Part shown: in pieces, positions 17,541 to 26,131 of the stretch
Position numbering within the stretch: the first letter of the stretch is position 1
Layout of the letters: every line of letters begins with the position of its first letter
From: DAINPP01 sp963667315
Lineage (GTDB): Bacteria > Thermotogota > Thermotogae > MWEM01
Assembly: GCA_963667315.1 (NCBI GenBank)
Contig: OY763325.1
Location: forward strand, 3,348,001-3,412,000
Direction of reading: 5' to 3'
Length of the DNA stretch: 64,000 bases
Made by a program: the position numbers and the translations under genes
The notes under the pieces: model-generated
The model's database searches: none
What the model was told of the DNA's origin: nothing
Seen by the model: only the letters and a program-made list of their open reading frames with translations

Positions 17541-18635
17541 TTGGAAAGGGTTTTACTCGTAGCAGGTGGTATTAAGGGAGACGATGTCTTCGCAATAGAA
17601 GAGAGTCTTAGCGAACTCGAGAGTCTTGTGAACACTGCGGGTGGAGAAGTGATCGAAACGACATGGCAGCTTCTGCCGGGTTTGAAGGCTTCAACTCTCA
17701 TAGGAAAAGGTAAACTTGAAGAGATTAATATGAAGATCATGAATCTGGAGATAGATGTTGTCGTCTTTGATAACAGCCTGACACCCACACAGTTGAGGAA
17801 TATTGAAGAGAGTCTGAGTTGCCGGGTCGTTGACAGAACACAGCTGATATTGGATATTTTTGCCCTGCACGCCCATACGCGGGAGGGGAAATTACAGGTT
17901 GAACTGGCACAGCTTGAATATCTGCTGCCCAGAATACTGGGGATGGGAAAGGAATTGTCAAGACTCGGTGGCGGAATCGGAACAAGAGGGCCCGGAGAAA
18001 CAAAACTGGAGGTTAAGCGAAGACGTATTCGTCAGAGAATCACGCTGCTTAAGGAAAAGTTGAAGGTCATCGAAAAACAGCGTAAGACGCAGCGGCAAAG
18101 ACGGATGAATCAGCGTGTGTACACGGTATCACTGATTGGGTACACCAACTCCGGAAAGACAACACTACTGAAAGCACTTTCAAAGGATGAGGAGCTCCAG
18201 CCGAAGGATGAGCTTTTTGCGACGCTGAGCCCGGTTTCAAGAAAAGTGTTTCTTGAATTAGGCTATGAAGCCGTTTTTAATGATACGGTCGGATTTATCC
18301 GAAAATTGCCGCATACCATCGTGGAATCGTTTAAGGCGACACTGGAAGAAACGGTCTACAGCGATCTCATCGTTCATGTTATCGATTGCAGTGATGCTAA
18401 TTGGGATGACAAAAAACGGGCCAGCGAAGCCGTTTTGAAGGAGATCAAAGCGAATGAGATTCCGCGTCTTGTCGTGTTAAACAAGATCGACAAGTTGGAT
18501 GAAGAGGCGTTCGAAACATTGAAGACAGCACATTCGGACTGTGTCCTTCTTTCAGCCGCTTCAAAGGACGGTATTGATATCCTGAAGACAAAAGTGCTTG
18601 ACATGTTGAAAAATAAATACGGAAAAGAGGGGTAA
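17541..18635 (+). CDS. hflX: Ribosome-associated GTPase HflX
   Basis: This 364-residue GTPase has the HflX N-terminal domain, with DVVVFDNSLTPTQLRNIE and the glycine-rich GGGIGTRGPGETKLE. A coiled region (RRRIRQRITLLKEKLKVIEK) precedes the G domain. The G motifs are G1 GYTNSGKTTL, G3 DTVGFIRKLPH and G4 NKIDKL. HflX binds the 50S subunit and splits or rescues stalled ribosomes, notably in stress. The start is TTG at 17541 with AAAAGGAG ten bases upstream. No in-frame ATG fits as well. The stop is followed after three bases by a PHP phosphatase gene, so the two are co-transcribed. Confidence 0.95.
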   Translation: MERVLLVAGGIKGDDVFAIEESLSELESLVNTAGGEVIETTWQLLPGLKASTLIGKGKLEEINMKIMNLEIDVVVFDNSLTPTQLRNIEESLSCRVVDRTQLILDIFALHAHTREGKLQVELAQLEYLLPRILGMGKELSRLGGGIGTRGPGETKLEVKRRRIRQRITLLKEKLKVIEKQRKTQRQRRMNQRVYTVSLIGYTNSGKTTLLKALSKDEELQPKDELFATLSPVSRKVFLELGYEAVFNDTVGFIRKLPHTIVESFKATLEETVYSDLIVHVIDCSDANWDDKKRASEAVLKEIKANEIPRLVVLNKIDKLDEEAFETLKTAHSDCVLLSAASKDGIDILKTKVLDMLKNKYGKEG

Positions 18636-18638
18636 AAG

Positions 18639-19367
18639 ATGCAGGATTATCACATTCACTCGTATTTTTCGGGTGATTCTGAATCAAAGATTGAAGAGAT
18701 TATCGCAAGGGCAAAGGCGTTGAACATTGAACACATCATCATCACGGATCATGTGGATGATATGCAGACCTCCTTTGCCCTTAAGGATACCTGTAAGGAC
18801 CGGACCGTTTACCGGAACACCGTCAGAGAATTCGGACTGCCTACGGGGATTGAATACAGTTGGGATGGCGAGACGGAAAGAACGACGGATCTGAATGCGT
18901 TTGATTTTGCGATTATGTCCTATCATGACGAATTCGACGTTGTGGATGGGAAGATCGACTATCTGAAGTATTTACGGGAACTTTATGATATTGTGACCCG
19001 TGTCGAGGGCTTTACCGTTTTGGGACATCTTGATCTGCCACGACGGTATGATCCGGCACACAGAAAATTTTCAAAAGATCTTTATCCTGAGCTTGAAAGA
19101 ATCTTTAAAATGCTCAAGGAGAGAGGGAAAGGGATTGAAATCAATATGAGTGCCGTTGGGATGTATGGAGATCCCAATCCCGACTGGGATATCGTTCAGC
19201 TTTACTACGATTGCGGTGGGGAAGTCCTGACAATAGGTTCCGATGCGCATGTTGCTCAAAATGTCGGGAAGGGAATTGTTGAGGGGCTTGAAAAACTCAG
19301 GGAAATTGGATTCCGGTACATTGATGTTTTCGATCATGGAAAATGGACAAAGAAAAAGATTCTCTGA
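18639..19367 (+). CDS. PHP-domain phosphoesterase, histidinol-phosphatase-like
   Basis: This 242-residue protein is a single PHP domain. Metal ligands are visible in order: YHIHSYFSGD at the N-terminus, IITDHVDD, the Glu of PTGIEYSW, LGHLDLPRRY, and the C-terminal GSDAHVAQNVG. The family includes HisJ histidinol phosphatases and other metal-dependent phosphoesterases. No other his gene is in the window, so a histidine role is not supported by context. It starts three bases after hflX, with AGAGG in the hflX end as ribosome site, so translation is probably coupled. Confidence 0.88.
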   Translation: MQDYHIHSYFSGDSESKIEEIIARAKALNIEHIIITDHVDDMQTSFALKDTCKDRTVYRNTVREFGLPTGIEYSWDGETERTTDLNAFDFAIMSYHDEFDVVDGKIDYLKYLRELYDIVTRVEGFTVLGHLDLPRRYDPAHRKFSKDLYPELERIFKMLKERGKGIEINMSAVGMYGDPNPDWDIVQLYYDCGGEVLTIGSDAHVAQNVGKGIVEGLEKLREIGFRYIDVFDHGKWTKKKIL

Positions 19368-19429
19368 AGGTTGAAAAATATAAAAATATCATTAAAAATA
19401 ATTCATGGTTTAATTATTGATTAACGAGG

Positions 19430-19452
19430 AGACGGTTCTTTTTGAATCGTCT
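19430..19452 (+). terminator. Possible terminator after hflX-PHP
   Basis: AGACGGTTC pairs with GAATCGTCT (one G-T wobble) around a five-T loop. The tail TCGCTTTG is a weak T-tract. It lies about 60 bases past the PHP stop. Confidence 0.4.
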
Positions 19453-19588
19453 TCGCTTTGTTATATAATAGATTTATTAAGGTGTAAACTTGTAAAAATG
19501 TTGTTTTGAATGTATCACTTCTTGTGGTTTAATCAAGTGGATTTCGGAATTAGTTCCGATGTTGAATCAATAAAAGCGGGTGATGAAT

Positions 19589-21880
19589 ATGTTGAACGAA
19601 AAAAAGGGATACCATTATGATATTGAAGATCTTTCTCCGATTCCTTTTGCGCATAAAAAAGTTGTTCTTGATGAAAACGGTGATATCGTCGATCTTGTTT
19701 TTATACATATCAATCCTGCCCTTGAACAAGTTCTGGTGAGAGATAACCGTGAAATTTGCGGCAAATCTGAATTTGACATTCTGGAACTTTCTGAAAATCA
19801 ATATCGGATGAGACTGGAAAGCCTCGGTAAAAAAAGAATAACCAAGGGGAATCTGATCAGGCAATATTCAAAGTTATACGAAAAATGGTTTATGTGTCAT
19901 CTCAGGTTTCGAGAGGACGGCACTGTTTTTGAATGGTTGATGGATATCGACAATCAGATCCAATATGAAAATGAATTGATACAGAGTGAACAGATGTACA
20001 AGGCAATTTTTGACAATGTGCTCGATTCGATATACGTTCACGAATTCGATGAAAAGAATTTCAGACCCGGTCCGTTTATCTCCGTTAACAAAGCGGCTTG
20101 TGAAACATTAGGCTATACGGAAGAGGAGTTGTTGTCAAAATCAATCCTTTCTATAGATTCCGAACGATCAGTGGCAAAGGCACCCGGGATATTTGACAGA
20201 CTGTTGAAGAATGGCCGGGCGATTTTCAGGGCTGAACACGTGACAAAGAACGGAGAAATCGTTCCTCAAGAGGTGGTTGCACAGCTCTTTCCATACAAGG
20301 GAAAACAGTTTATTTCTTCGGTGGCAAGAAATATTACCGAGCGCCTTGCATCTGAAAAGAAGGATAAGGAAAATAAAAAAACGCTTCGTTCCGTTTTGGA
20401 CACATTGCCCGGCTTACTGGTGGTCATTGGTACGGATCATCGAATCATCGCCTGCAACAGTAATTTAGTCAATCGTCATTCGAAACACAAAGAGGCTTTT
20501 CATCATTATATCGGGAAATCCTGTTTTGAAGCGATTGGAGAGGAAGAAAAGATCTGCCGTGATTGTAATCTGGAAAAAATCATCAATGATCCCAAACCTT
20601 ATACAGAAATCACGGAATATATGGATGGCGGGGAATACAAATGTTTGAAACGCTACTTTGCACCGATTATCAATGTCAGCGGGGAAGTATCGGGTGTTGT
20701 CGAATATGTTGAAGATATCACGGAATTAAAGATCGTGCAGAAAAAAGCCGAAGAGGCCAATAAAGCGAAGAGTGATTTTATGATGAATATGAGCCATGAA
20801 CTCAGAACCCCTTTAAATGGAATTTTGGGGTTTTCAGGGATTCTTGAGGATATGATTCAGGATGAGGTACAAAGTGAACATATCCGTGCGATAAAAGAAT
20901 CAGGCTATCATCTGCTGAATCTGATCAACGATATCCTCGATTTTTCAAAGGCCGAATCCCAATCCGTGGCCATCAAGAATGAAAAAACCAATTTGCACCA
21001 TCTGCTGGATCTTTCGATGATACTGATACAAACCGAAGCCTATAAGAAGGGGTTAAATACGGATTTTACATACGATGAGACGATTCCAACGACCATATTC
21101 ACGGATCGTCTGCGTTTGAGTCAAATCGTGAATAACCTTCTGACAAATGCGGTGAAATTTACCGAACGGGGAACCGTTACCTTAAACGTTAAAAAGATTG
21201 GGCAGACTGATGATAAAGTTACGATTCGCTTCAGTGTCTCCGATACCGGAATCGGAATCAAAGAATCATTGCAGGAGAAGATCTTTGAGTCTTTTACTCA
21301 GGGGGAATCTTCAATCACGAGAAAATACGGGGGGACCGGATTGGGTTTAACGCTGTCAAAGCAATTGCTCCATTTTCTCGGAAGTGAGATGGCGGTTGAA
21401 TCCAGAGAGAATGAGGGGAGTACGTTCAGTTTCACACTTGAAGTTGATTATCTTGAGGAGTATTTAACAGCTGAATCCGAGGAGAAAAGGGAATACGGTG
21501 ACCAGGATAAAAAGGTGAAAGCGCTGATCGTTGAGGATAATCTGATCAATATGAAACTGGTGAGAGTTATTCTTGAAAAGAATTTCCCGAATGTCGAGAT
21601 ATCACTGGCTGAAAACGGGAAAGATGCCATAAAAATGTACCTGCTGCATAAGCCGGATTTTATCTTCATGGATATTCGAATGCCGATTATGAATGGTATT
21701 GAAGCGACAAAATATATAAGGAGATATGATAGCGGTAAAACCAGGATTATCGGTTTATCCGCGGAGGTCAGACAGGATGAAATCAATCTCGGAATTGAAG
21801 GCGGGATGGATGGCTATCTGTCAAAACCGGTTAAGGAAGAAGAAATCGTAGCGGTGATATCGAATGTGTTGATAGAATAA
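19589..21880 (+). CDS. Soluble PAS hybrid histidine kinase with receiver
   Basis: This protein of about 763 residues has no membrane segments. A divergent N-terminal PAS (~20-125) is followed by a PAS at ~133-255 (ending ISSVARNITER) and a third PAS at ~270-395 that holds two cysteines (CRDC), possibly a redox or metal site. HisKA has the phospho-His in NMSHELRTPLNGILG. HATPase_c has NAVKFTERG, DTGIGI and GGTGLGL. A C-terminal receiver has the phospho-Asp in FMDIRMPIMNG. There is no HPt domain, so phosphate must go to an external HPt, possibly one of the two other big kinases in this window. The start is ambiguous: GTG 19580, ATG 19583 or ATG 19589. I chose 19589 because GGTGAT lies just before it. 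Confidence 0.9.
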   Translation: MLNEKKGYHYDIEDLSPIPFAHKKVVLDENGDIVDLVFIHINPALEQVLVRDNREICGKSEFDILELSENQYRMRLESLGKKRITKGNLIRQYSKLYEKWFMCHLRFREDGTVFEWLMDIDNQIQYENELIQSEQMYKAIFDNVLDSIYVHEFDEKNFRPGPFISVNKAACETLGYTEEELLSKSILSIDSERSVAKAPGIFDRLLKNGRAIFRAEHVTKNGEIVPQEVVAQLFPYKGKQFISSVARNITERLASEKKDKENKKTLRSVLDTLPGLLVVIGTDHRIIACNSNLVNRHSKHKEAFHHYIGKSCFEAIGEEEKICRDCNLEKIINDPKPYTEITEYMDGGEYKCLKRYFAPIINVSGEVSGVVEYVEDITELKIVQKKAEEANKAKSDFMMNMSHELRTPLNGILGFSGILEDMIQDEVQSEHIRAIKESGYHLLNLINDILDFSKAESQSVAIKNEKTNLHHLLDLSMILIQTEAYKKGLNTDFTYDETIPTTIFTDRLRLSQIVNNLLTNAVKFTERGTVTLNVKKIGQTDDKVTIRFSVSDTGIGIKESLQEKIFESFTQGESSITRKYGGTGLGLTLSKQLLHFLGSEMAVESRENEGSTFSFTLEVDYLEEYLTAESEEKREYGDQDKKVKALIVEDNLINMKLVRVILEKNFPNVEISLAENGKDAIKMYLLHKPDFIFMDIRMPIMNGIEATKYIRRYDSGKTRIIGLSAEVRQDEINLGIEGGMDGYLSKPVKEEEIVAVISNVLIE

Positions 21881-21909
21881 AAAAGGCAGATGTTTAATCT
21901 GCCTTTTTT
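21881..21909. terminator. Bidirectional terminator between hybrid kinase and chemoreceptor
   Basis: AAAAGGCAGA and TCTGCCTTTTTT pair in a 10-11 bp stem around a 7-base loop. A-rich and T-rich flanks serve both strands. Confidence 0.92.
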
Positions 21910-23656
21910 ATAATCTGAATCGTCCGATCTCGTTTTCAAGTACCTCGACCAGCAGACTGAGTTCCTGAGCGGAGTTACTGACAAGTTTTGAACTGCTTTC
22001 CTGTTGCTCAACAGCACCTGTCATTACTTCAAGCTGATCCGAAATCTCAGCAATTGATTTGGCGGATACATCCATGGAGCTGGACATCTCTTCGGATGAA
22101 GCACTTTGTTCCTGAGCTGCCCCGGTCAATGATTCCACCCGTTGTGTGATGTTTCCCATGTTTTCTGAAATCTGATTGAATTCCGATACGAGATTACCTG
22201 AAATATCTTTGAAATCTCTGAAGAGACCGGTCGTCTTTTGTACGGCTTCGTTGGCCTTTACGGAGCTAATATTAATCGTCTTAAGGATCTTTTCGATATT
22301 TCCGGAAGCCGTTTGACTCTCTTCGGCGAGTTTTCTGATCTCATCAGCTACTACGGCAAAGCCTTTTCCCGCTTCTCCTGCTCGTGCCGCTTCTATTGCC
22401 GCATTTAACGCCAACAGATTCGTCTGTTCAGCTATGGAAGAGATTGTGTTGACGATTTCCTGTACGTTATCGGCCTTATCCGAAACGTTGGTCACCAGTT
22501 GAACCGCCTTGTTGTTCTGTTCGTTGACGATCAGAATCATATCCTGCTGTGTTTTAATCTCTTCTTTTCCTTTGTTAACAACTTTTTCCGCCTCGTTTAC
22601 CTGTTCGGCAAGCTCCATGCTGAGTGTGGAGACATCCTGAGCACTTGCGGCAACTTCCTCAATGCCCGAGGTGACTTCTTCGACCGATGCGGCAGTGTTT
22701 TGAGTGTGACTTTCAATGTTTCGCGATTGATCGTAAAGTTCTTCCGCCGATGCGAACTGCTCCTGGGAGATCGCGGCAAGATTAGTCGAATTTTCTTCTA
22801 TTTTTTTTGTCTGTGAAGCAAGACTGACAATCATACTTTTAAGGTTTTCCTGCATCTTTTCGAGCATATTGGTCATCGTACCGATTTCATCTTTGCGGGA
22901 AGCGAATCGCTCCGCTTCCGAATTGCCTTCAAATTGAAGGTCGAAATCGGAGATATTTTTCAGAATATCCTTAACAAAAATAAGAGCCGATGATATTCTG
23001 GCGGATATGAGATAGATAACAACGATGGCAATAATCAGACACGCAGCAGCAAGAAGCGCTATGTTAAAGAGGTTTCTGCTTGAATCCTCGTTGATGATTG
23101 TCGTGGCTGCCTCTTTTGAAACCCCGATAAACAGGATTCCTATGATATCGCTGTTGCGTTTCAGCGGTCTGTAAACCGTCAGATATTCTTTCCCGAGGAT
23201 AACGGCATCTCCGAAATAATCTTTTCCGGACATGACCGGTTTGTAGGCTGCGCTATCCTTTCCCAGATAGGTGCCAACCGCCCTTTTTCCATCGTCTTTC
23301 ACAATATTCGTGGTCACCCTTTTGAAATCATCTCCCGACTTGGCAAAAACTGTGGCAAGCACATTTAATTCATCTGAGATGCGATCAACCATTTCATGAT
23401 CATCGCCGATTATTTTCTGATCACTGTAAACCAGGTTGCCGTTAATAAATTCAACCTCACCGAAATATTTTTCGAAATAAAGTCCTGCGGAAGTGATATC
23501 ACCTTCCAGTTTCTCGTTTAGGATTGTTTCTGCCAATCCGGATAGCGAATTTCGTGACGAAAAATAACTACCCAGCATAAAGATGATGGTAAATGAAACG
23601 AAAATGATAGAGAAATAAAGCATAAGTTTTAACTTTAATGATTTAATGATGACCAT
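21908..23656 (-). CDS. Methyl-accepting chemotaxis protein with single Cache sensor
   Basis: This 582-residue receptor has TM1 (~9-31), an extracytoplasmic sCache-type domain (~35-195, ending in GILFIGVSKEAA), TM2 (~200-222), HAMP and a cytoplasmic signalling domain. The conserved hairpin tip is EQTNLLALNAAIEAARAGEAGKGFAVVADEIRKLAEES, cited in parts here only to place it at about residues 425-462. It senses an external small molecule, likely an organic acid, and signals through CheA/CheW. No che or flagellar gene is near. It converges on the hybrid kinase and shares its terminator. Confidence 0.95.
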   Translation of the reverse strand: MVIIKSLKLKLMLYFSIIFVSFTIIFMLGSYFSSRNSLSGLAETILNEKLEGDITSAGLYFEKYFGEVEFINGNLVYSDQKIIGDDHEMVDRISDELNVLATVFAKSGDDFKRVTTNIVKDDGKRAVGTYLGKDSAAYKPVMSGKDYFGDAVILGKEYLTVYRPLKRNSDIIGILFIGVSKEAATTIINEDSSRNLFNIALLAAACLIIAIVVIYLISARISSALIFVKDILKNISDFDLQFEGNSEAERFASRKDEIGTMTNMLEKMQENLKSMIVSLASQTKKIEENSTNLAAISQEQFASAEELYDQSRNIESHTQNTAASVEEVTSGIEEVAASAQDVSTLSMELAEQVNEAEKVVNKGKEEIKTQQDMILIVNEQNNKAVQLVTNVSDKADNVQEIVNTISSIAEQTNLLALNAAIEAARAGEAGKGFAVVADEIRKLAEESQTASGNIEKILKTINISSVKANEAVQKTTGLFRDFKDISGNLVSEFNQISENMGNITQRVESLTGAAQEQSASSEEMSSSMDVSAKSIAEISDQLEVMTGAVEQQESSSKLVSNSAQELSLLVEVLENEIGRFRL

Positions 23657-23798
23657 CTCCCCTGATAATAAGTTTTATATCGTTATTATAACGATGTTTA
23701 ACGCAAAACATTTCACGGCATAGTAACATGGAGAATAATATTAAGTAAATTATACCATATAGTGATAGATAGGGTGTTGATTATTGATTTGGGGTGAG

Positions 23799-23827
23799 TT
23801 GACAAGTATAATACATATCTGTATAAT
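23799..23827 (+). promoter_or_regulatory. Consensus promoter of padR
   Basis: Perfect TTGACA (23799-23804), 17 bases, then perfect TATAAT (23822-23827). An inverted repeat overlaps the -10 and the start point, so the promoter should be strong but repressed. Confidence 0.9.
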
Positions 23828-23851
23828 ATACTATGTGCTACATAGTATATT
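23825..23851 (+). promoter_or_regulatory. PadR-type operator
   Basis: A perfect 12-bp inverted repeat, arm AATATACTATGT, has a 3-base centre GCT. It holds the ACTATGT/ACATAGT core typical of PadR family operators. It covers the last three bases of the -10 hexamer and the transcription start. The padR start codon lies 22 bases downstream, which points to autorepression. Confidence 0.9.
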
Positions 23852-23873
23852 GTTTGACGTATGGAGTGATTCG

Positions 23874-24227
23874 ATGGATGGAATGGCGAAACAATTAAAA
23901 AAAGGTGTCCTTGAAATCATCATTTTAAAAATTCTTGCCACCAGGGATTGTTACGGATATGAGATTATCAAAGAACTATCCGTTCTCAGTAACGGGTATT
24001 TTGAGCTCAAGGAAGGGACACTGTACCCGCTTTTGTACAGGTTGAATACAAAAGGGTTGATAGAAAGTTATTGGGGGAATGAAGAGAACAACGCCGCAAG
24101 AAGAAAATATTATCTGATCACGGAATCGGGGAAGTCCAAACTACGAGAAAGTGAAACAAGATGGCGGGAACTTGTAGCGGCGGTCAATTTAATCTTGAAT
24201 ATAACTGTAAAAGAGGGAGGAGAATAG
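23874..24227 (+). CDS. PadR family transcriptional regulator
   Basis: This 117-residue winged-helix protein starts at MDGMAKQLKKGVLEI. Family motifs are GYEIIKEL, the wing region LKEGTLYPLLYRLNTKGLIESYW and RKYYLITESGKSKL, followed by a short C-terminal helix for dimerisation. The ATG at 23874 follows TGGAGTG by seven bases. The longer in-frame extension upstream would run through the operator and is not likely translated. PadR proteins often repress a membrane transporter or HAAS-domain gene just downstream and are relieved by a small molecule. Here only a broken short frame follows. Confidence 0.93.
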   Translation: MDGMAKQLKKGVLEIIILKILATRDCYGYEIIKELSVLSNGYFELKEGTLYPLLYRLNTKGLIESYWGNEENNAARRKYYLITESGKSKLRESETRWRELVAAVNLILNITVKEGGE

Positions 24228-24228
24228 A

Positions 24229-24337
24229 ATGGAGAAGACCCGGCTGTTTAAAAGATACGCTTCAGAGGTGGTTTTCTATATGATATGCTTGAAAGAAAAG
24301 TGAGGATGATCAAGAGGAAATCGGTGATTTTGTTTTG
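24229..24337 (+). pseudogene. Possible remnant of a PadR-linked membrane gene
   Basis: A good ribosome site (GGGAGGAG) in the padR tail leads to ATG 24229 and a 24-codon frame (MEKTRLFKRYASEVVFY) that stops at 24303. In another frame the next codons continue plausibly (DMLERKVRMIKRKSV) to 24337. This looks like the start of the small membrane or HAAS-domain gene that normally follows padR, broken by a frameshift and truncated. Assignment to that family is inference. Confidence 0.4.
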
Positions 24338-24382
24338 AATCTGATCAGGATAATGACATATTAATCAAAAAGGAAGGGATGT

Positions 24383-25342
24383 ATGAAAATGGAGAAAGTG
24401 CTTGTAACCCGTATGATTCCTGAGGAAGGGATCAACGAATTAAAGAAATACTATGAAGTGGATGTTTGGGACAAGGAGACCCCTATGCCGTCAGAAATGC
24501 TTAATGAAAGAATTAAGGAGGTGACAGGGATAGTCTCCATGCTTTCGGATAAGATATCACGGGAAGTGATCGACAAAGCCCCGAATCTGAAAGTGATTAC
24601 GAATTATGCGGTCGGATATGACAACATAGATGTCGCCTATGCAAAATCAAAGGGGATAAGAGTCGGCAACACCCCCGGGGTTCTGACGGAAACAACGGCT
24701 GACCTGGCTTTCAGCCTTCTGATGGCAGTTGCAAGAAGGATTACCGAGAGTGCCGAATATGTTAAGGCGGGAAATTGGACGACATGGGGCCCTCAATTGA
24801 TGCTGGGAAACGATGTCTGGGGAAGTACGATCGGGATTATCGGATTTGGCAGGATCGGACAGGCAATGGCAAGACGCGCCAAAGGATTTGGGATGAAAGT
24901 GCTTTATCACAGTCGGACGAGAAAGCTTGATGTGGAAGCGTCTATTGGTGTTGAATATGCTTCTCTGGACGAGATCTACCGGAACAGTGATTTTATCAGT
25001 CTGCATTCCAATCTGAATCCTTCGACAAAGGGGCTGATCGGAAAGGATGAATTCGAACAGATGAAACCAAACTGCATCCTCATCAACACGGCAAGGGGAG
25101 CCGTTATCAAGACAGACGATCTGATCGGGGCGCTTGAAAACGGACAGATCGGTGGTGCGGGTCTGGATGTAACCGATCCGGAACCGATTAATATGGATTC
25201 GAGATTACTGAAGCTGAAGAATTGTATCATCGTTCCACATATCGGTTCAGCGAGTCATAAAACAAGAAACAGGATGTCATTGATGGTGGCTGAAAATGTC
25301 ATCGCCGGTATTGATGACAAAAAACTGCCGTATGAAGTGTGA
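24383..25342 (+). CDS. D-isomer 2-hydroxyacid dehydrogenase (glyoxylate/hydroxypyruvate reductase type)
   Basis: This 319-residue protein has the NAD(P)-dependent D-2-hydroxyacid dehydrogenase layout. A split catalytic domain includes NYAVGYDNID, and the Rossmann core has GIIGFGRIGQAMARRAKGFG. Catalytic residues are the Arg in NTARGAVI, the Glu in DPEP and the His in PHIGSASH. The residue after the third Rossmann strand region is YHSRTRK, with Ser-Arg instead of an acidic residue, suggesting NADPH preference. The probable reaction is reduction of glyoxylate or hydroxypyruvate. AAGGAAGGG precedes the ATG. It may be driven from the padR promoter. Confidence 0.92.
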   Translation: MKMEKVLVTRMIPEEGINELKKYYEVDVWDKETPMPSEMLNERIKEVTGIVSMLSDKISREVIDKAPNLKVITNYAVGYDNIDVAYAKSKGIRVGNTPGVLTETTADLAFSLLMAVARRITESAEYVKAGNWTTWGPQLMLGNDVWGSTIGIIGFGRIGQAMARRAKGFGMKVLYHSRTRKLDVEASIGVEYASLDEIYRNSDFISLHSNLNPSTKGLIGKDEFEQMKPNCILINTARGAVIKTDDLIGALENGQIGGAGLDVTDPEPINMDSRLLKLKNCIIVPHIGSASHKTRNRMSLMVAENVIAGIDDKKLPYEV

Positions 25343-25362
25343 TGGAAGGCGCTTTTGCACGA

Positions 25363-25836
25363 TTATTCGTCCGTGTAATAGTCGACTTCTGAAGCATCTT
25401 TGAAAAAAGTGCTTGACTGATTATGGCGGATGATACCGGTTTTCTTTGAGTCCGGATAATGAACGATATCCGGGGAATTGGTGGTGTCGAAATCGATATA
25501 AACGAGATCATCGGTCATCGACCGGTTCCTGATCTTGTGGGCAGCGGTCTTTCCCGGAGGACAGACGATGAAATCTCCCGGGCCTACTTCCCTGATCCCC
25601 TGGGGAGTTTCCAGTACGCCTTCGCCACTGATGATATAAAAGACCTCCGTGTTGTTTTCATGTGAATGCATGGGATAATTCGCCTTGAGGGGTGGTATCG
25701 TATACTGGGCAACATAGCATTGCGTGAAGTCTGATCTTGAGGTGATTTCCTTTTTGTGATAGGTGTAGAGAGCGTGTTCTGATTTTTCCTTTGATGGAAT
25801 ATCTTTTACGTTTTTAATCTGTATTTCTTTAGTCAT
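25363..25836 (-). CDS. Cupin-domain protein
   Basis: This 157-residue protein has a single cupin barrel. Motif 1 is HSHENNTEVFYIISGEG (metal ligands His, His, Glu) and motif 2 is PPGKTAAHKIRN with the His ligand. The start at 25836 (MTKEIQIKN) has GGGAGG seven bases before it, which excludes the longer frame. Such proteins are metal-dependent sugar or small-molecule isomerases, dioxygenases or binding proteins. The exact function is unknown. It converges on the 2-hydroxyacid dehydrogenase with a 20-base gap. Confidence 0.85.
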   Translation of the reverse strand: MTKEIQIKNVKDIPSKEKSEHALYTYHKKEITSRSDFTQCYVAQYTIPPLKANYPMHSHENNTEVFYIISGEGVLETPQGIREVGPGDFIVCPPGKTAAHKIRNRSMTDDLVYIDFDTTNSPDIVHYPDSKKTGIIRHNQSSTFFKDASEVDYYTDE

Positions 25837-25968
25837 ATTTACCTCCCGGGCCTGTTCTGCGTGTATAATATCATGTAGTCTTAAGATTATGAATAGAATG
25901 CCACACATCCATTCGTATCATAATCAAACGTTTTTGAGTTTGTAAAGAGAATTCGGAAATGGTGTCAT

Positions 25969-26109
25969 ATGATGAAAGAATTTGAAGTACACAATATCAA
26001 ACGGGCATTGGAACAGATTGAGTTAAAAATGGTCTTCACTGGCAGGATCATTATATCATCGAGTCAAATCGGTATCAGACTGTTTAAGGCCTATGCCGAC
26101 TTAGAATAA
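25969..26109 (+). other. Short ORF, possibly a gene remnant
   Basis: A 46-codon frame (MMKEFEVHNIKRALEQIELK...) ends 22 bases before the acetyltransferase gene. There is only a weak ribosome site. Its middle part also reads sensibly in another frame (WQDHYIIESNRYQ), which suggests a frameshifted remnant of a larger gene. I do not recognise the family. Confidence 0.3.
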
Positions 26110-26131
26110 GAAGTTGAAGAGGGAGAAGAAG

